A stretch of DNA of 42,380 nucleotides from Prolixibacteraceae bacterium (GCA_003457135.1 DMSQ01000102.1:28042-70421), one strand, 5' to 3'. Counted from the stretch's first letter, positions 31,638 to 38,765 are shown. Numbers and translations are program-made. The notes: generated by a model from the sequence alone, not told the origin.

Positions 31638-32621
31638 TTATTGATTTGTTTTGTCAATTTGGATCACCACTTTCCCATTGGCTTCATTATTTTCCATAAG
31701 CTGATGGGCTTGTCCTATTTCATCTAAGGCGAATACTTTGGCAATTGTTGGGTGCAGGTTATGATTTTTCAAGTGGTTGAAAATGTCGTCCATGATCTTT
31801 TGTGTCGGATAATTGCTCGAAAAACCAGTCAGGTAAACTCCTGAAGGTATATCTTTTATGGGGTAAAAATGATCAATTGTTCCTTTCTTTCCCAGGATTC
31901 CGGTTACACATACAATTCCATGTTGACAAAGAAGACTGGCCGATTCCAGTAAAGTAGCCGGACCAATCAGTTCGAGAACCTTATTTACTCCCTGAGGATA
32001 CAGGCTTAGTAACTGATCTTTCAATGTGCCATCATCAATCAGCACATGATTTGCTCCCTGTGCGATTAACAGGTCGCGTTTATTTTCTTTCCGGGTTGAA
32101 GCCAGTACTGTTGCTCCAAGGCTTTTAGCCAGTTGGATGGCCGCCAGTCCTGCTGCACTTGTTCCCCCGCGAACGAGTAAAATATCTTCAGGAGAAAGTT
32201 GCAGGCTATTAAAAAGCGAACCGTAGGCTGTATAGTATGTTTCGGGAATGGCTGCCAATTCTATCCAGTCAAGATCAGAATCGATGGTAAAAATATTCTT
32301 TGTTGGCACTAAAGTATATTCAGCATAACTGCCGTCGAAACTGCGTCCCATTCCGCCCATAAGTGCAACAACCCGCTGACCTTTCCTGAATCCGCTATCT
32401 GAACCATCGGCGATTTCTCCGGCACATTCAATTCCAAGGATGCGCGGTAGCTGAATGTATGACGCATTCGCTTCGTATTCCCGCATCATCAGTTCCGAGC
32501 GGTTCAATCCGAAAGCTTTTACTTTTATCAAAACCCATCCCGGTTTTACCTCTGGCACAGGAACTTCGCTGATGGTGAGTTCCTCGGGGCTACAGGTTTT
32601 ATAGAGTACAACTGCTTTCAT
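31638..32621 (-). CDS. Quinone oxidoreductase-like zinc-independent MDR protein
   Basis: An NAD(P)H-dependent medium-chain reductase. The 327 residues show the GroES-like N-terminal domain (MKAVVLYKTCSPEELTISEVPVPEVKPGWVLIKVKAFGLNRSELM) with LGIECAGEI and the Rossmann domain with VRGGTSAAGLAAIQLAKSLGATVLAST, typical of quinone oxidoreductases without catalytic zinc. It is 10 nt from the radical SAM gene, so co-translation is likely. HxlR regulators often control such reductases, which fits the divergent HxlR gene. Confidence 0.9.
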   Translation of the reverse strand: MKAVVLYKTCSPEELTISEVPVPEVKPGWVLIKVKAFGLNRSELMMREYEANASYIQLPRILGIECAGEIADGSDSGFRKGQRVVALMGGMGRSFDGSYAEYTLVPTKNIFTIDSDLDWIELAAIPETYYTAYGSLFNSLQLSPEDILLVRGGTSAAGLAAIQLAKSLGATVLASTRKENKRDLLIAQGANHVLIDDGTLKDQLLSLYPQGVNKVLELIGPATLLESASLLCQHGIVCVTGILGKKGTIDHFYPIKDIPSGVYLTGFSSNYPTQKIMDDIFNHLKNHNLHPTIAKVFALDEIGQAHQLMENNEANGKVVIQIDKTNQ

Positions 32622-32631
32622 CTTAAATATT

Positions 32632-33660
32632 TTAGGCTACAAATTGTTTCCAGCATTGAGGGTCGGTTCCGTAAAAATTGCCAGTATATCCGTAAGTTAC
32701 CGCCGGGCAGCCTCTGCAAAAGCGTTTTAATTCGCATTTACTGCATTTCTCGAATTTTTCGTAATCGCGAAATTGATTCATCGGTTCGCCGGTAAAAATG
32801 TCGAATAGCTTTTCGTTGAAAATATTTCCAATCTGGCTTTCAAAACGGCGGCAGGCATATACTTCGCCTTTGGGTAAAATGGTGAGGTGACAATTGGCGC
32901 AGTTGCACCCATCATAAATCATTTCATCATTCAAGTTTTCAGGAATTGTAAACAGTCCTTTTTCGTAGAGGAAAAGTGTCCAAAGGTGATCTTTCAGGTT
33001 AAAGCTTGTACCACTAGCTTTATAAAGCTCAAACTTTTGCCAGCACACTTCAAGTAAATCCCTGTATTGTTCTGGAGTTAGGTGGGTGCTTTTCTCAGAA
33101 CTGGTCGGGCAATATCGTGCGAAAGCAAAAGTGTCGGCTTTGTGTTCAACTACCAGATCAATGATCCCGGGTATTTCGTCAATGTTGGTACCCGAAACGG
33201 TAGTCATTATAACACATCGGATGTCAGCGTCGCGAAGGCATTTTATTTTTTCAAGAGTCGTATCAAACGACCTTGGTTTACGAATCTTGTCGTGCGTTTC
33301 TCGCAGTCCATCAATAGAAAGCTGATACCTTTCGCATCCGCATTCTTTTAGCTTTTTACAAACCTGTTCGTTCAAATGAAATGGATTACCCAGTATGGTA
33401 AAAGCAATCTTGTGCGATTTAAACAGTTCCATCAATTCCCAGAAACGAGTGTGCAGAATCGGGTCGCCTCCGGTAATATAGAAGTATGGAATGCGGTTTG
33501 CCTTTTGGCACATGTCCAGACAGTTTTCGAAAACCGATTCAATTTCGGGCCACGACATCTCTTTCAGCTTGATGTGATTGTTCTCCGAAAAGATATAGCA
33601 GTGCTGGCAACGCTGGTCGCAACTATCGGTAATATGCCATTGAAAAGCGAAATATTCCAT
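32632..33660 (-). CDS. Radical SAM/SPASM peptide-modifying enzyme (putative ACG-repeat system)
   Basis: 342 residues from ATG 33660 (MEYFAFQWHITDSCDQRCQHC). The radical SAM cluster motif is C14-x3-C18-x2-C21, with the GGDP motif (YITGGDPILHTRF) about residue 60. The C-terminal SPASM part has CNCANCHLTILPKGEVYACRRF and CSKCELKRFCRGCPA with further cluster Cys. SPASM enzymes next to Cys-rich small proteins install thioether or C-C crosslinks. The upstream open frame to 33819 is rejected as a start because its codons come from an intergenic palindromic element. I recall a TIGRFAM system called ACGX with this architecture. Confidence 0.88.
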   Translation of the reverse strand: MEYFAFQWHITDSCDQRCQHCYIFSENNHIKLKEMSWPEIESVFENCLDMCQKANRIPYFYITGGDPILHTRFWELMELFKSHKIAFTILGNPFHLNEQVCKKLKECGCERYQLSIDGLRETHDKIRKPRSFDTTLEKIKCLRDADIRCVIMTTVSGTNIDEIPGIIDLVVEHKADTFAFARYCPTSSEKSTHLTPEQYRDLLEVCWQKFELYKASGTSFNLKDHLWTLFLYEKGLFTIPENLNDEMIYDGCNCANCHLTILPKGEVYACRRFESQIGNIFNEKLFDIFTGEPMNQFRDYEKFEKCSKCELKRFCRGCPAVTYGYTGNFYGTDPQCWKQFVA

Positions 33661-33713
33661 GAATTCTATTTTGATGTTTGAACAGAAGAGGGTGCCTAAA
33701 AAGTCTATCAGAA

Positions 33714-33811
33714 CGTCATTGCTAAGGAGTGGGAGTGAAACGGAAACGGACTGAAGCAATCTATTGAATAACAGATTGCTTTCCACTTCGTTCCTCGTGG
33801 TCGCAATGACG
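33714..33811. repeat. Intergenic palindromic element of the CATTGC...GCAATG type
   Basis: A 98-nt imperfect palindrome: outer arms CGTCATTGC / GCAATGACG, inner arms AAGCAATCT / AGATTGCTT (33754-33762, 33773-33781). This matches the widespread non-coding REP-like element (GTCATTGCGA...AGATTGCTT) seen in many bacteria. It lies between the precursor and the radical SAM gene, probably inserted in the operon, and it opens a spurious reading frame in front of the enzyme. Confidence 0.8.
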
Positions 33812-33855
33812 CGTTTCATTAGATTTCATGCTTTTTAAACACCCTCTTTTACTTG

Positions 33856-34125
33856 TTACTTGTCGTCGCTACCGCACGATGAACCACAGGCCGAAGGTTT
33901 GGGGTTAGGCTCGTCGCCGGCTCCACAAGCAGATGGTTTAGGCTGATCTCCATCACCCGCGCCACAGGCTGACGGTTTCTGATCGTCTTCGCCCGAACCG
34001 CAAGCTGAACTAACGACCGATGTAGCAAGTAACAACTGTTTAGAATTTAAATAACCTTGTGCACTTCCTGGGGCAAAATATTCTTTAATACCTACCCATC
34101 CGTTTAGTAAATTTAATTTGTTCAT
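33856..34125 (-). CDS. Cys-rich ACG-repeat precursor peptide (putative RiPP)
   Basis: 89 residues from ATG 34125. Residues 1-40 (MNKLNLLNGWVGIKEYFAPG and on to about SSACG) look like a leader. The rest is four imperfect repeats of SACG(S/A)G/S followed by an acidic/Pro-rich spacer (PKPSACGAGDxxx), ending in ACGSSCGSDDK, with five Cys in all. No membrane anchor is obvious. The radical SAM/SPASM enzyme lies 195 nt downstream on the same strand. This layout suggests a peptide matured by the enzyme; crosslinks at Cys are inferred. The starting ATG is chosen because the 25 codons before it extend across the promoter. Confidence 0.8.
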   Translation of the reverse strand: MNKLNLLNGWVGIKEYFAPGSAQGYLNSKQLLLATSVVSSACGSGEDDQKPSACGAGDGDQPKPSACGAGDEPNPKPSACGSSCGSDDK

Positions 34126-34152
34126 TTTCCGTTGATTATTAAGATTACAAAT

Positions 34153-34183
34153 CAAATTTAGATAGCTTTTAAAAATTGTGCAA
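34153..34183 (-). promoter_or_regulatory. Promoter of the peptide locus
   Basis: On the minus strand the -7 box TAAATTTG (34153-34160) is an exact TAnnTTTG match, and 20 nt upstream lies TTG (34181-34183) as a plausible -33 box. The ATG follows after 27 nt. Confidence 0.6.
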
Positions 34184-34212
34184 TCAGGTTTGTAACGCAC
34201 CTGTTAGGTTAG

Positions 34213-34233
34213 AATTATTGATTATCAATAATT
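34213..34233. promoter_or_regulatory. 21-bp palindrome, candidate HxlR operator
   Basis: ATTATTGATTATCAATAAT plus one further A-T pair on each side: ten pairs around a central T, perfect. It lies in the divergent control region between the peptide locus and the HxlR gene, a fitting position for autoregulation and control of both. No binding site consensus was checked. Confidence 0.6.
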
Positions 34234-34322
34234 TGACATTGAAATTATTTTTGTTTTTATTGTAAGTTTTTATCGGGAGTAATATTTTTAATCGAACGTT
34301 ACTCTCTTTTAGAGATTAATTC

Positions 34323-34330
34323 TATTTTTG
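34323..34330 (+). promoter_or_regulatory. -7 box of the HxlR gene
   Basis: TATTTTTG, an exact TAnnTTTG match, 25 nt before the hxlR-type ATG. No strong -33 match upstream. Confidence 0.5.
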
Positions 34331-34355
34331 CGATGAATAAAGAAAAAATAAAATT

Positions 34356-34691
34356 ATGAGAGAACTGGATTTGCATTACCCAACATGCCCGATCAGAAAT
34401 GTATTGAGCCGTTTTAGCGACAAATGGTCACTTTTAATATTGGTAAACTTGCAGGGAAAAGGAAGGATGCGGTATAAGGAACTTCTGAATGCCATTCCCG
34501 ACATTTCGCAGAAAATGCTTTCGAGTACCTTAAAGCAGCTGCAAGCAGATCATTTTTTAATTCGGGAAGCTTATGCCGAAATACCCCCGCGAGTGGAATA
34601 TTCGTTGACAGAAATGGCTAAAAGCTTAATACCGGTATTAAATACGATGATTGATTGGTCGTTGGTTCATTTTGAAGAGGTTACCAAATAA
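34356..34691 (+). CDS. HxlR/MarR-like winged-helix regulator
   Basis: 111 residues. The HxlR signature is clear: CPIRNVLSRFSDKWSLLILVNLQGKGRMRYKELLNAIPDISQKMLSSTLKQLQADHFLIREAY, with the near-N-terminal Cys (C12) often used for redox or electrophile sensing, and the wing ending PPRVEYSLTEMAKSLIPVL. It is divergent from the peptide locus and probably controls it and the quinone reductase. It ends 11 nt before the acr3 stop, tail to tail. Confidence 0.92.
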   Translation: MRELDLHYPTCPIRNVLSRFSDKWSLLILVNLQGKGRMRYKELLNAIPDISQKMLSSTLKQLQADHFLIREAYAEIPPRVEYSLTEMAKSLIPVLNTMIDWSLVHFEEVTK

Positions 34692-34702
34692 TAACTAACA
34701 GT

Positions 34703-35746
34703 TTAAACTGTGCTGAAGTACTTTCGTTTAAACCAAAAAGCCACATTCACCAATCCAACCATCACCGGAACTTCAACCAATGGGCCGATTACGGTTGCAA
34801 AAGCAGCCTGCGAGTTAATGCCGAATACGGCGATGGCAACAGCAATGGCCAGTTCAAAATCGTTACTTCCGGCGGTAAAAGCCATTGTAGTGGATTTTTC
34901 ATATCCTTCGCCCATCCATTTGGCGGCAAAAAAGGTCGTGAAAAACATGAATCCAAAGTAAATGGTATATGGTACTGCAACACGAAAGACATCTAAAGGC
35001 AATCCAATTATTTTTTCGCCTTTCAGCGAGAACATTACAAAAATGGTAAATAGCAATGCTATTGGTGTTAACAAGGAAATTTTCGGGATAAACCGGGAAA
35101 AGTACCATTCGTTTCCCATCCAGTTGCGGAGTACCATGTTCGAAATCAAACCGGCAGCAAATGGTATTCCCAAATAAATTAAGACGGTGACCGCAATTTC
35201 AGAAATAGAAACTTCGACGATGGCGCCTTTTAATCCAAATAACGGAGGTAAAAGCGTGATAAAAACGTAAGCGTAAACTGAATATAGAAATACCTGAAAA
35301 ATGGCGTTGAAAGCTACCAGTCCGGCAGCCAGTTCGGCGTCACCTTTAGCAAGATCGTTCCATACCAGTACCATGGCAATGCAACGGGCCAACCCTACCA
35401 GAATAACACCAACCATTAATCCCGGATGATTATGCAGGAAGAGTATGGCCAGAAAGAACATCACCAGAGGCCCAACAATCCAATTTTGAGTGAGTGATAA
35501 GCTAAGCAGCTTTAAGTTTTTAAAAACCAGGGGCAATTTCTCGTACTTTACTTTTGCCAGTGGCGGGTACATCATCAGGACAAGGCCGATGGCAATGGGA
35601 ATGTTTGTAGTTCCTGAACTTAACGAATTCCAGAAACCGGAAATGCCAGGCATAAAATAACCAATCAATACCCCTGAAAACATGATCAGGAATATCCAAA
35701 GCGTGAGGTAACGGTCGAAAAATGAAAGTTGTTTTGCGGTTCCCAT
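34703..35746 (-). CDS. acr3: Arsenite efflux transporter, ACR3 family
   Basis: Pumps arsenite out of the cell. The 347 residues hold about 10 membrane helices. The ACR3 motifs are present: LGLAR.. at AGVILVGLARCIAMVLVWNDLAKGDAEL (with the substrate Cys in ARCIAMV), LGIPFAAGLISNM and FTAGSNDFELAIAVAI. Last gene of the ars operon; 101 nt (family C repeat) separate it from arsM. Confidence 0.95.
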   Translation of the reverse strand: MGTAKQLSFFDRYLTLWIFLIMFSGVLIGYFMPGISGFWNSLSSGTTNIPIAIGLVLMMYPPLAKVKYEKLPLVFKNLKLLSLSLTQNWIVGPLVMFFLAILFLHNHPGLMVGVILVGLARCIAMVLVWNDLAKGDAELAAGLVAFNAIFQVFLYSVYAYVFITLLPPLFGLKGAIVEVSISEIAVTVLIYLGIPFAAGLISNMVLRNWMGNEWYFSRFIPKISLLTPIALLFTIFVMFSLKGEKIIGLPLDVFRVAVPYTIYFGFMFFTTFFAAKWMGEGYEKSTTMAFTAGSNDFELAIAVAIAVFGINSQAAFATVIGPLVEVPVMVGLVNVAFWFKRKYFSTV

Positions 35747-35756
35747 AACGATTGAT

Positions 35757-35800
35757 ATGACAATTCGATAATTTGACGATTCAACAATGAAAATGCTAAT
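35757..35800. repeat. Word repeat, family C, acr3-arsM gap
   Basis: ATGACAATTCGATAATTTGACGATTC plus AACAATGAAAATG in two pieces: words of the CAATTCGATAATTTGAC type, the same family as 36688-36872 and 37279-37313. The rest of this gap also holds a loose inverted repeat (GCTAATTGGCTAT versus ATAGCCTAATTGG, 35795-35836). Confidence 0.75.
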
Positions 35801-35847
35801 TGGCTATGATCTTCATTGTCCGATAGCCTAATTGGTTCATTTTCGAG

Positions 35848-36660
35848 TTAATTAAGCTTTGTTGCAGTTACGGTGATGCTGAATATTCCGGTTCCTGAAT
35901 TTTTAAATGATTCAAGTTCCCGGGAAGAAAGGAAGTTAGCCAAAATTGAATCCGGAATGACAATCTGTTTTTCCTTATGAATCTGGATGTTAGAAAAGCC
36001 GGATTGTTTGAGGAGGTGAAGGTACCTGCTCTTCTGAATGGCACCCGAAACGCAGCCTGCATACATTTCGGCAGCCTGCCGGAGTTTAGTTGGAAGAGTT
36101 CCGGACAGCACTACATCCGAGATACAGAAATGTCCATTAGGTTTGAGTACCCTGAAGATTTGGGCAAATGCTTTTTGCTTGTCAGGCACCAGGTTCAGTA
36201 CACAATTGCTGATCACCACATCATAAGTTGAATCGGGCAAGGGCATATTTTCGATGTCGCCTTTCACGAACTCAACGTTGGAATAACCCATTTTTTCATT
36301 GTTTTGACGGGCTTTTTCTAGCATGGCCTCCGTAAAGTCCAATCCGGTAACTTTTCCGTTTTCGCCAACAAGGGCGCGGGCTACAAAACAATCGTTTCCG
36401 GCACCGCTTCCTAAATCGAGTACCTGATCACCTTTTTCAATTCCGGCGAATTCGGTCGGCAACCCACAACCCAGGCCCAGATCGGCATCCGCATTATAAC
36501 CTTCTTTGCCCGAATAATCGTCGCTAAATATGGTGTAATCCACATCGCCACAACAACTACTTGTTCCTCCGCAGCAGGAGGTTTTATTCAGTAAAACACT
36601 TTGTTTGGCTATTTCGCCGTATTTTTCTTGTACGACTAGTTTTAAATCTTCTGCTTTCAT
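35848..36660 (-). CDS. arsM: Arsenite S-adenosylmethionine methyltransferase ArsM
   Basis: Methylates trivalent arsenic to volatile or less bound species. The 270 residues hold the SAM-binding Rossmann fold (VLDLGSGAGNDCFVARALVG, about 80-98). The three As(III)-binding cysteines fit ArsM: C65 in GLGCGLP, C153 in ISNCVLNLVPDK and C203 in AGCVSGAI. Extra Cys pairs (C29/C30, C36/C37) near the N-terminus are typical of many relatives. It lies 192 nt after arsC on the same strand. Confidence 0.93.
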   Translation of the reverse strand: MKAEDLKLVVQEKYGEIAKQSVLLNKTSCCGGTSSCCGDVDYTIFSDDYSGKEGYNADADLGLGCGLPTEFAGIEKGDQVLDLGSGAGNDCFVARALVGENGKVTGLDFTEAMLEKARQNNEKMGYSNVEFVKGDIENMPLPDSTYDVVISNCVLNLVPDKQKAFAQIFRVLKPNGHFCISDVVLSGTLPTKLRQAAEMYAGCVSGAIQKSRYLHLLKQSGFSNIQIHKEKQIVIPDSILANFLSSRELESFKNSGTGIFSITVTATKLN

Positions 36661-36687
36661 GGTTTTATTTTGAAAATGTGGAAATTT

Positions 36688-36872
36688 GTTAATTTGACAA
36701 TTCGATAATGTGACAATGAAACCCCAAATGGAACAATTATTATTATCGAATCGTCACATTAGTAAATTGTTGAATTTGTTAGTTGCGTTTTGAAGTGCCA
36801 ATTATTTTTGAAATAATCTTTTTTCAAATTATCGAATTGACTCATTGTCAAATTATCGAATTGATTCATTGT
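36688..36872. repeat. Word repeat, family C, arsM-arsC gap (inverted, reaches into arsC)
   Basis: Left words TTAATTTGACAATTCGATAA, TGTGACAATG (36688-36718) face right words ATTATCGAATCGTCACATTA (36740-36772), the reversed complement. Two more tandem copies TCAAATTATCGAATTGA.TCATTG follow (36824-36872). The last copy provides the arsC stop codon: its last codons, read on the minus strand AATGAATCAATTCGATAA, give NESIR and stop. Confidence 0.8.
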
Positions 36873-37269
36873 AAAATTTCCAAAAACCTTCTTTAATCTC
36901 GTCTCTAACACGGATAAACTCACTCCGGATAAATTCTTCGGTTCCAACGGCGTGGCTCGGGTCGTCGAACCCAATGTGCAACCGGTGTTTTACTTTTCCG
37001 GTAAATGCAGGGCAGCTTTCGTTTGCGCCGCCACAAACGGTAATCACGTAGTCCCATTCATCATTCAGGTATTTATCAACCGGATCGGAAGTGTGGTGGC
37101 TGATGTCTATCCCGATTTCTTTCATAACTGCAACAGCTTTTGAACTTATTTTTCCGGAAGCATGAGTTCCTGCAGAGCAAACCGTAATGTCTGGACTGAA
37201 TGATTGAAGGAACCCATGTGCCATTTGGCTGCGGCAACTGTTGCCTGTACAAAGAATAAGTACTTTCAT
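36853..37269 (-). CDS. arsC: Arsenate reductase, thioredoxin-coupled ArsC
   Basis: Reduces arsenate to arsenite by thioredoxin. The 138 residues match the low-molecular-weight phosphatase fold. The catalytic loop is C7-TGNSC-R13 (CX5R), with the redox pair C79 and C86 in VITVCGGANESCPAF and an HXXDP-type loop near FDDPSHAVGTEEF. The residues NESIR at the end come from the family C repeat. It is the second gene of the operon, 47 nt after arsR. Confidence 0.94.
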   Translation of the reverse strand: MKVLILCTGNSCRSQMAHGFLQSFSPDITVCSAGTHASGKISSKAVAVMKEIGIDISHHTSDPVDKYLNDEWDYVITVCGGANESCPAFTGKVKHRLHIGFDDPSHAVGTEEFIRSEFIRVRDEIKEGFWKFYNESIR

Positions 37270-37278
37270 ATTTTTTGT

Positions 37279-37313
37279 ATTTGAAGATTTGAAAATGTGA
37301 CAATTTGAAAATG
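37279..37313. repeat. Word repeat, family C, arsC-arsR gap
   Basis: ATTTGAAGATTTGAAAATGT then GACAATTTGAAAATG. Same word family as the other two ars gaps. It fills most of the 47-nt gap. Confidence 0.7.
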
Positions 37314-37316
37314 TTT

Positions 37317-37652
37317 TTACTGACAGATAAAGTCATCCTGAAGTTTGATTTCATCCAGAAACGAGGTTAAAAGGTTTTTCATTTCTTTCACTTTTTCGCT
37401 GTCGAGACAGTACTTCATTTTTACTCCTTCGATATGCCCTTTTATCAGCCCCGCATCTTTTAGCTCTTTTAAATGTTGATTGACTGTAGTGCGGCTGAGT
37501 GGCAATTCGTCAGAAATATCGCCTGAAATGCAGGTTTTTGTTTCGGCCAGAAATTGCAGGATTTGCAGGCGTGCAGGGTGGGCGAGGGCTTTAAATAAAC
37601 TGGCTTTTTCCTGAAGCGCCCCGTCGAAGAGTTCTGTTTTTGATACAACCAT
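37317..37652 (-). CDS. arsR: ArsR/SmtB family repressor
   Basis: 111 residues. The winged helix is clear: ASLFKALAHPARLQILQFLAETKTCISGDISDELPLSRTTVNQHLKELKDAGLIKGHIEGVKMKYCLD. Single Cys residues at the helix start (TKTCISGD) and in KYCLD, plus C110 at the end, could serve in As(III) sensing; the exact site is not obvious. It leads the ars operon and has two palindromic operators upstream. It is divergent from the AbiEii pair. Confidence 0.93.
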   Translation of the reverse strand: MVVSKTELFDGALQEKASLFKALAHPARLQILQFLAETKTCISGDISDELPLSRTTVNQHLKELKDAGLIKGHIEGVKMKYCLDSEKVKEMKNLLTSFLDEIKLQDDFICQ

Positions 37653-37670
37653 GATATCGAATTTTAATTC

Positions 37671-37688
37671 CGACGTAAATATACGTCG
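37671..37688. promoter_or_regulatory. ArsR operator candidate 1
   Basis: Inverted repeat CGACGT-AAATAT-ACGTCG, 19 nt before the arsR ATG. It overlaps a TATATTTA sequence on the minus strand resembling a -7 box, so repressor binding could block the promoter. Confidence 0.6.
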
Positions 37689-37699
37689 AATTCTGACAA

Positions 37700-37715
37700 G
37701 ACGTATGTTTACGTC
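37700..37715. promoter_or_regulatory. ArsR operator candidate 2
   Basis: Inverted repeat GACGTA-TGTT-TACGTC, about three helical turns from the first site and sharing its ACGTA half-site. The pair could bind two dimers. Confidence 0.6.
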
Positions 37716-37762
37716 ATTAAATTTTGATTACATTATTGATCATCGTTACCATTCCCTTTTAT

Positions 37763-37770
37763 TATCTTCG
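37763..37770 (+). promoter_or_regulatory. -7-like box before the DUF6922 gene
   Basis: TATCTTCG, one mismatch to TAnnTTTG, ending 4 nt before the ATG at 37775. The spacing equals that in front of recG and suggests a leaderless transcript. Confidence 0.35.
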
Positions 37771-37774
37771 CTGT

Positions 37775-38077
37775 ATGATGTTGAAACCGAAACCCATATT
37801 CGCAAAGCGCATTTTCTGGGATGTGAACTTTGAACAGATGGACTATGATGCCAAAGCCAATTTTGTTATTGAGCGGGTTTTCGAGCGCGGAGATGTGGAA
37901 GATATCCGCCAGTGCCGGAGGTATTACGGCGATGAAAAAGTGACCGAAGCTTTGCTGAAAGCCAAATATTTACCCGAACACCGGATACACCTTGCCAGTG
38001 CAGTAATTGGCAAGCCATTAAATGAATTCAGATGTTACATATTAAGACAGTTGAACCCCGAACTTTTTCCTTATTAA
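37775..38077 (+). CDS. DUF6922-like antitoxin candidate
   Basis: 100 residues: MMLKPKPIFAKRIFWDVNFE, DYDAKANFVIERVFERGDVEDIRQCRRYYGDEKVTEALLKAKYLPEHRIHLASAVIG. This is the small protein that precedes AbiEii nucleotidyltransferases in many Bacteroidetes (DUF6922 in my memory). ATG 37775 is chosen; the ATG at 37724 is upstream of the promoter box and adds an unrelated hydrophobic stretch. It overlaps the AbiEii gene by 46 nt, in another frame. Confidence 0.78.
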   Translation: MMLKPKPIFAKRIFWDVNFEQMDYDAKANFVIERVFERGDVEDIRQCRRYYGDEKVTEALLKAKYLPEHRIHLASAVIGKPLNEFRCYILRQLNPELFPY

Positions 38078-38658
38078 AAAAGCTGATGGATCTTCCATCG
38101 CTTCAGCAGTTTTCATTAGTTGGAGGTACTGCTTTGTCACTTCGCTACGGGCATCGCAGTTCGGAGGATCTGGATCTATTTTATCACGAAAAATTTGATC
38201 ATTCAAGCATCGAAGCTGAATTGATCCGTGAATTTGGAAATAATTTCGATTATGAAAGCGGGCACAAAAAATGGGGGATTTTCTGTTTTATTGAAAAGAT
38301 CAAGGTTGACATTGTTTACTTTCCACATCTGCCAATTGCCACGATTGAAACCAAAGATAAAATCAGGATGTACAGCAGTGCCGACATTGCCGCAATGAAA
38401 ATTCAGGCCATTCCGGGAAGGGCAAAGAAAAAAGACTTTTGGGATTTGTACGAACTGATTCAGCATTATCCTTTGCAACAACTAATCGACTGGCACAAAC
38501 AAAAATATCCCAGCCAAATGCTCGCTATCAGCATCCCCAATGCAATTACTTATTTTGTTGAGGCCGACGAGAGTGAAACTCCGGTGAGTTTCAAAAAGCA
38601 AACCTGGGAAAGCGTAAAAAAAGGAATTAGCCGCGCTGTAAGTGATTATCTTCGATAA
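38032..38658 (+). CDS. AbiEii/AbiGii-type nucleotidyltransferase (toxin-like)
   Basis: 208 residues. The nucleotidyltransferase motif is LVGGTALSLRYGHRSSEDLDLF (about 29-50), with catalytic D46 and D48, followed by the third acidic strand IKVDIVYFPH and the AbiEii helix block YSSADIAAMKIQAIPGRAKKKDFWDLYELI. AbiEii toxins act as tRNA/GTP-linked nucleotidyltransferases in phage abortive infection; this family has related forms. It overlaps the DUF6922 gene and ends before a bidirectional terminator. Confidence 0.88.
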   Translation: MLHIKTVEPRTFSLLKKLMDLPSLQQFSLVGGTALSLRYGHRSSEDLDLFYHEKFDHSSIEAELIREFGNNFDYESGHKKWGIFCFIEKIKVDIVYFPHLPIATIETKDKIRMYSSADIAAMKIQAIPGRAKKKDFWDLYELIQHYPLQQLIDWHKQKYPSQMLAISIPNAITYFVEADESETPVSFKKQTWESVKKGISRAVSDYLR

Positions 38659-38680
38659 ACTACCGATTTTTCAGCAAAAG

Positions 38681-38716
38681 AAAAGCCCAACCTTTCCAGT
38701 ATAAGGTTGAGCTTTT
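38681..38716. terminator. Bidirectional terminator
   Basis: Arms AAAAGCCCAACCTT / AAGGTTGAGCTTTT (one mismatch) with an 8-nt loop; A- and T-rich ends serve both strands. It lies between the convergent AbiEii and PKD genes. Confidence 0.85.
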
Positions 38717-38765
38717 AAAAATCGCGAACTAACTAACTAATCTTACATTCTATGAAAAAAAATGA

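Noticed and set aside
33661..33819. Longer radical SAM start (53 extra residues)
   Set aside because: The extension is the translation of the palindromic intergenic element; the natural start MEYFAFQWHITDSC lies at 33660.
37724..37774. Upstream start of the DUF6922 gene (17 extra residues)
   Set aside because: Hydrophobic stretch unlike the family and located across the probable promoter.
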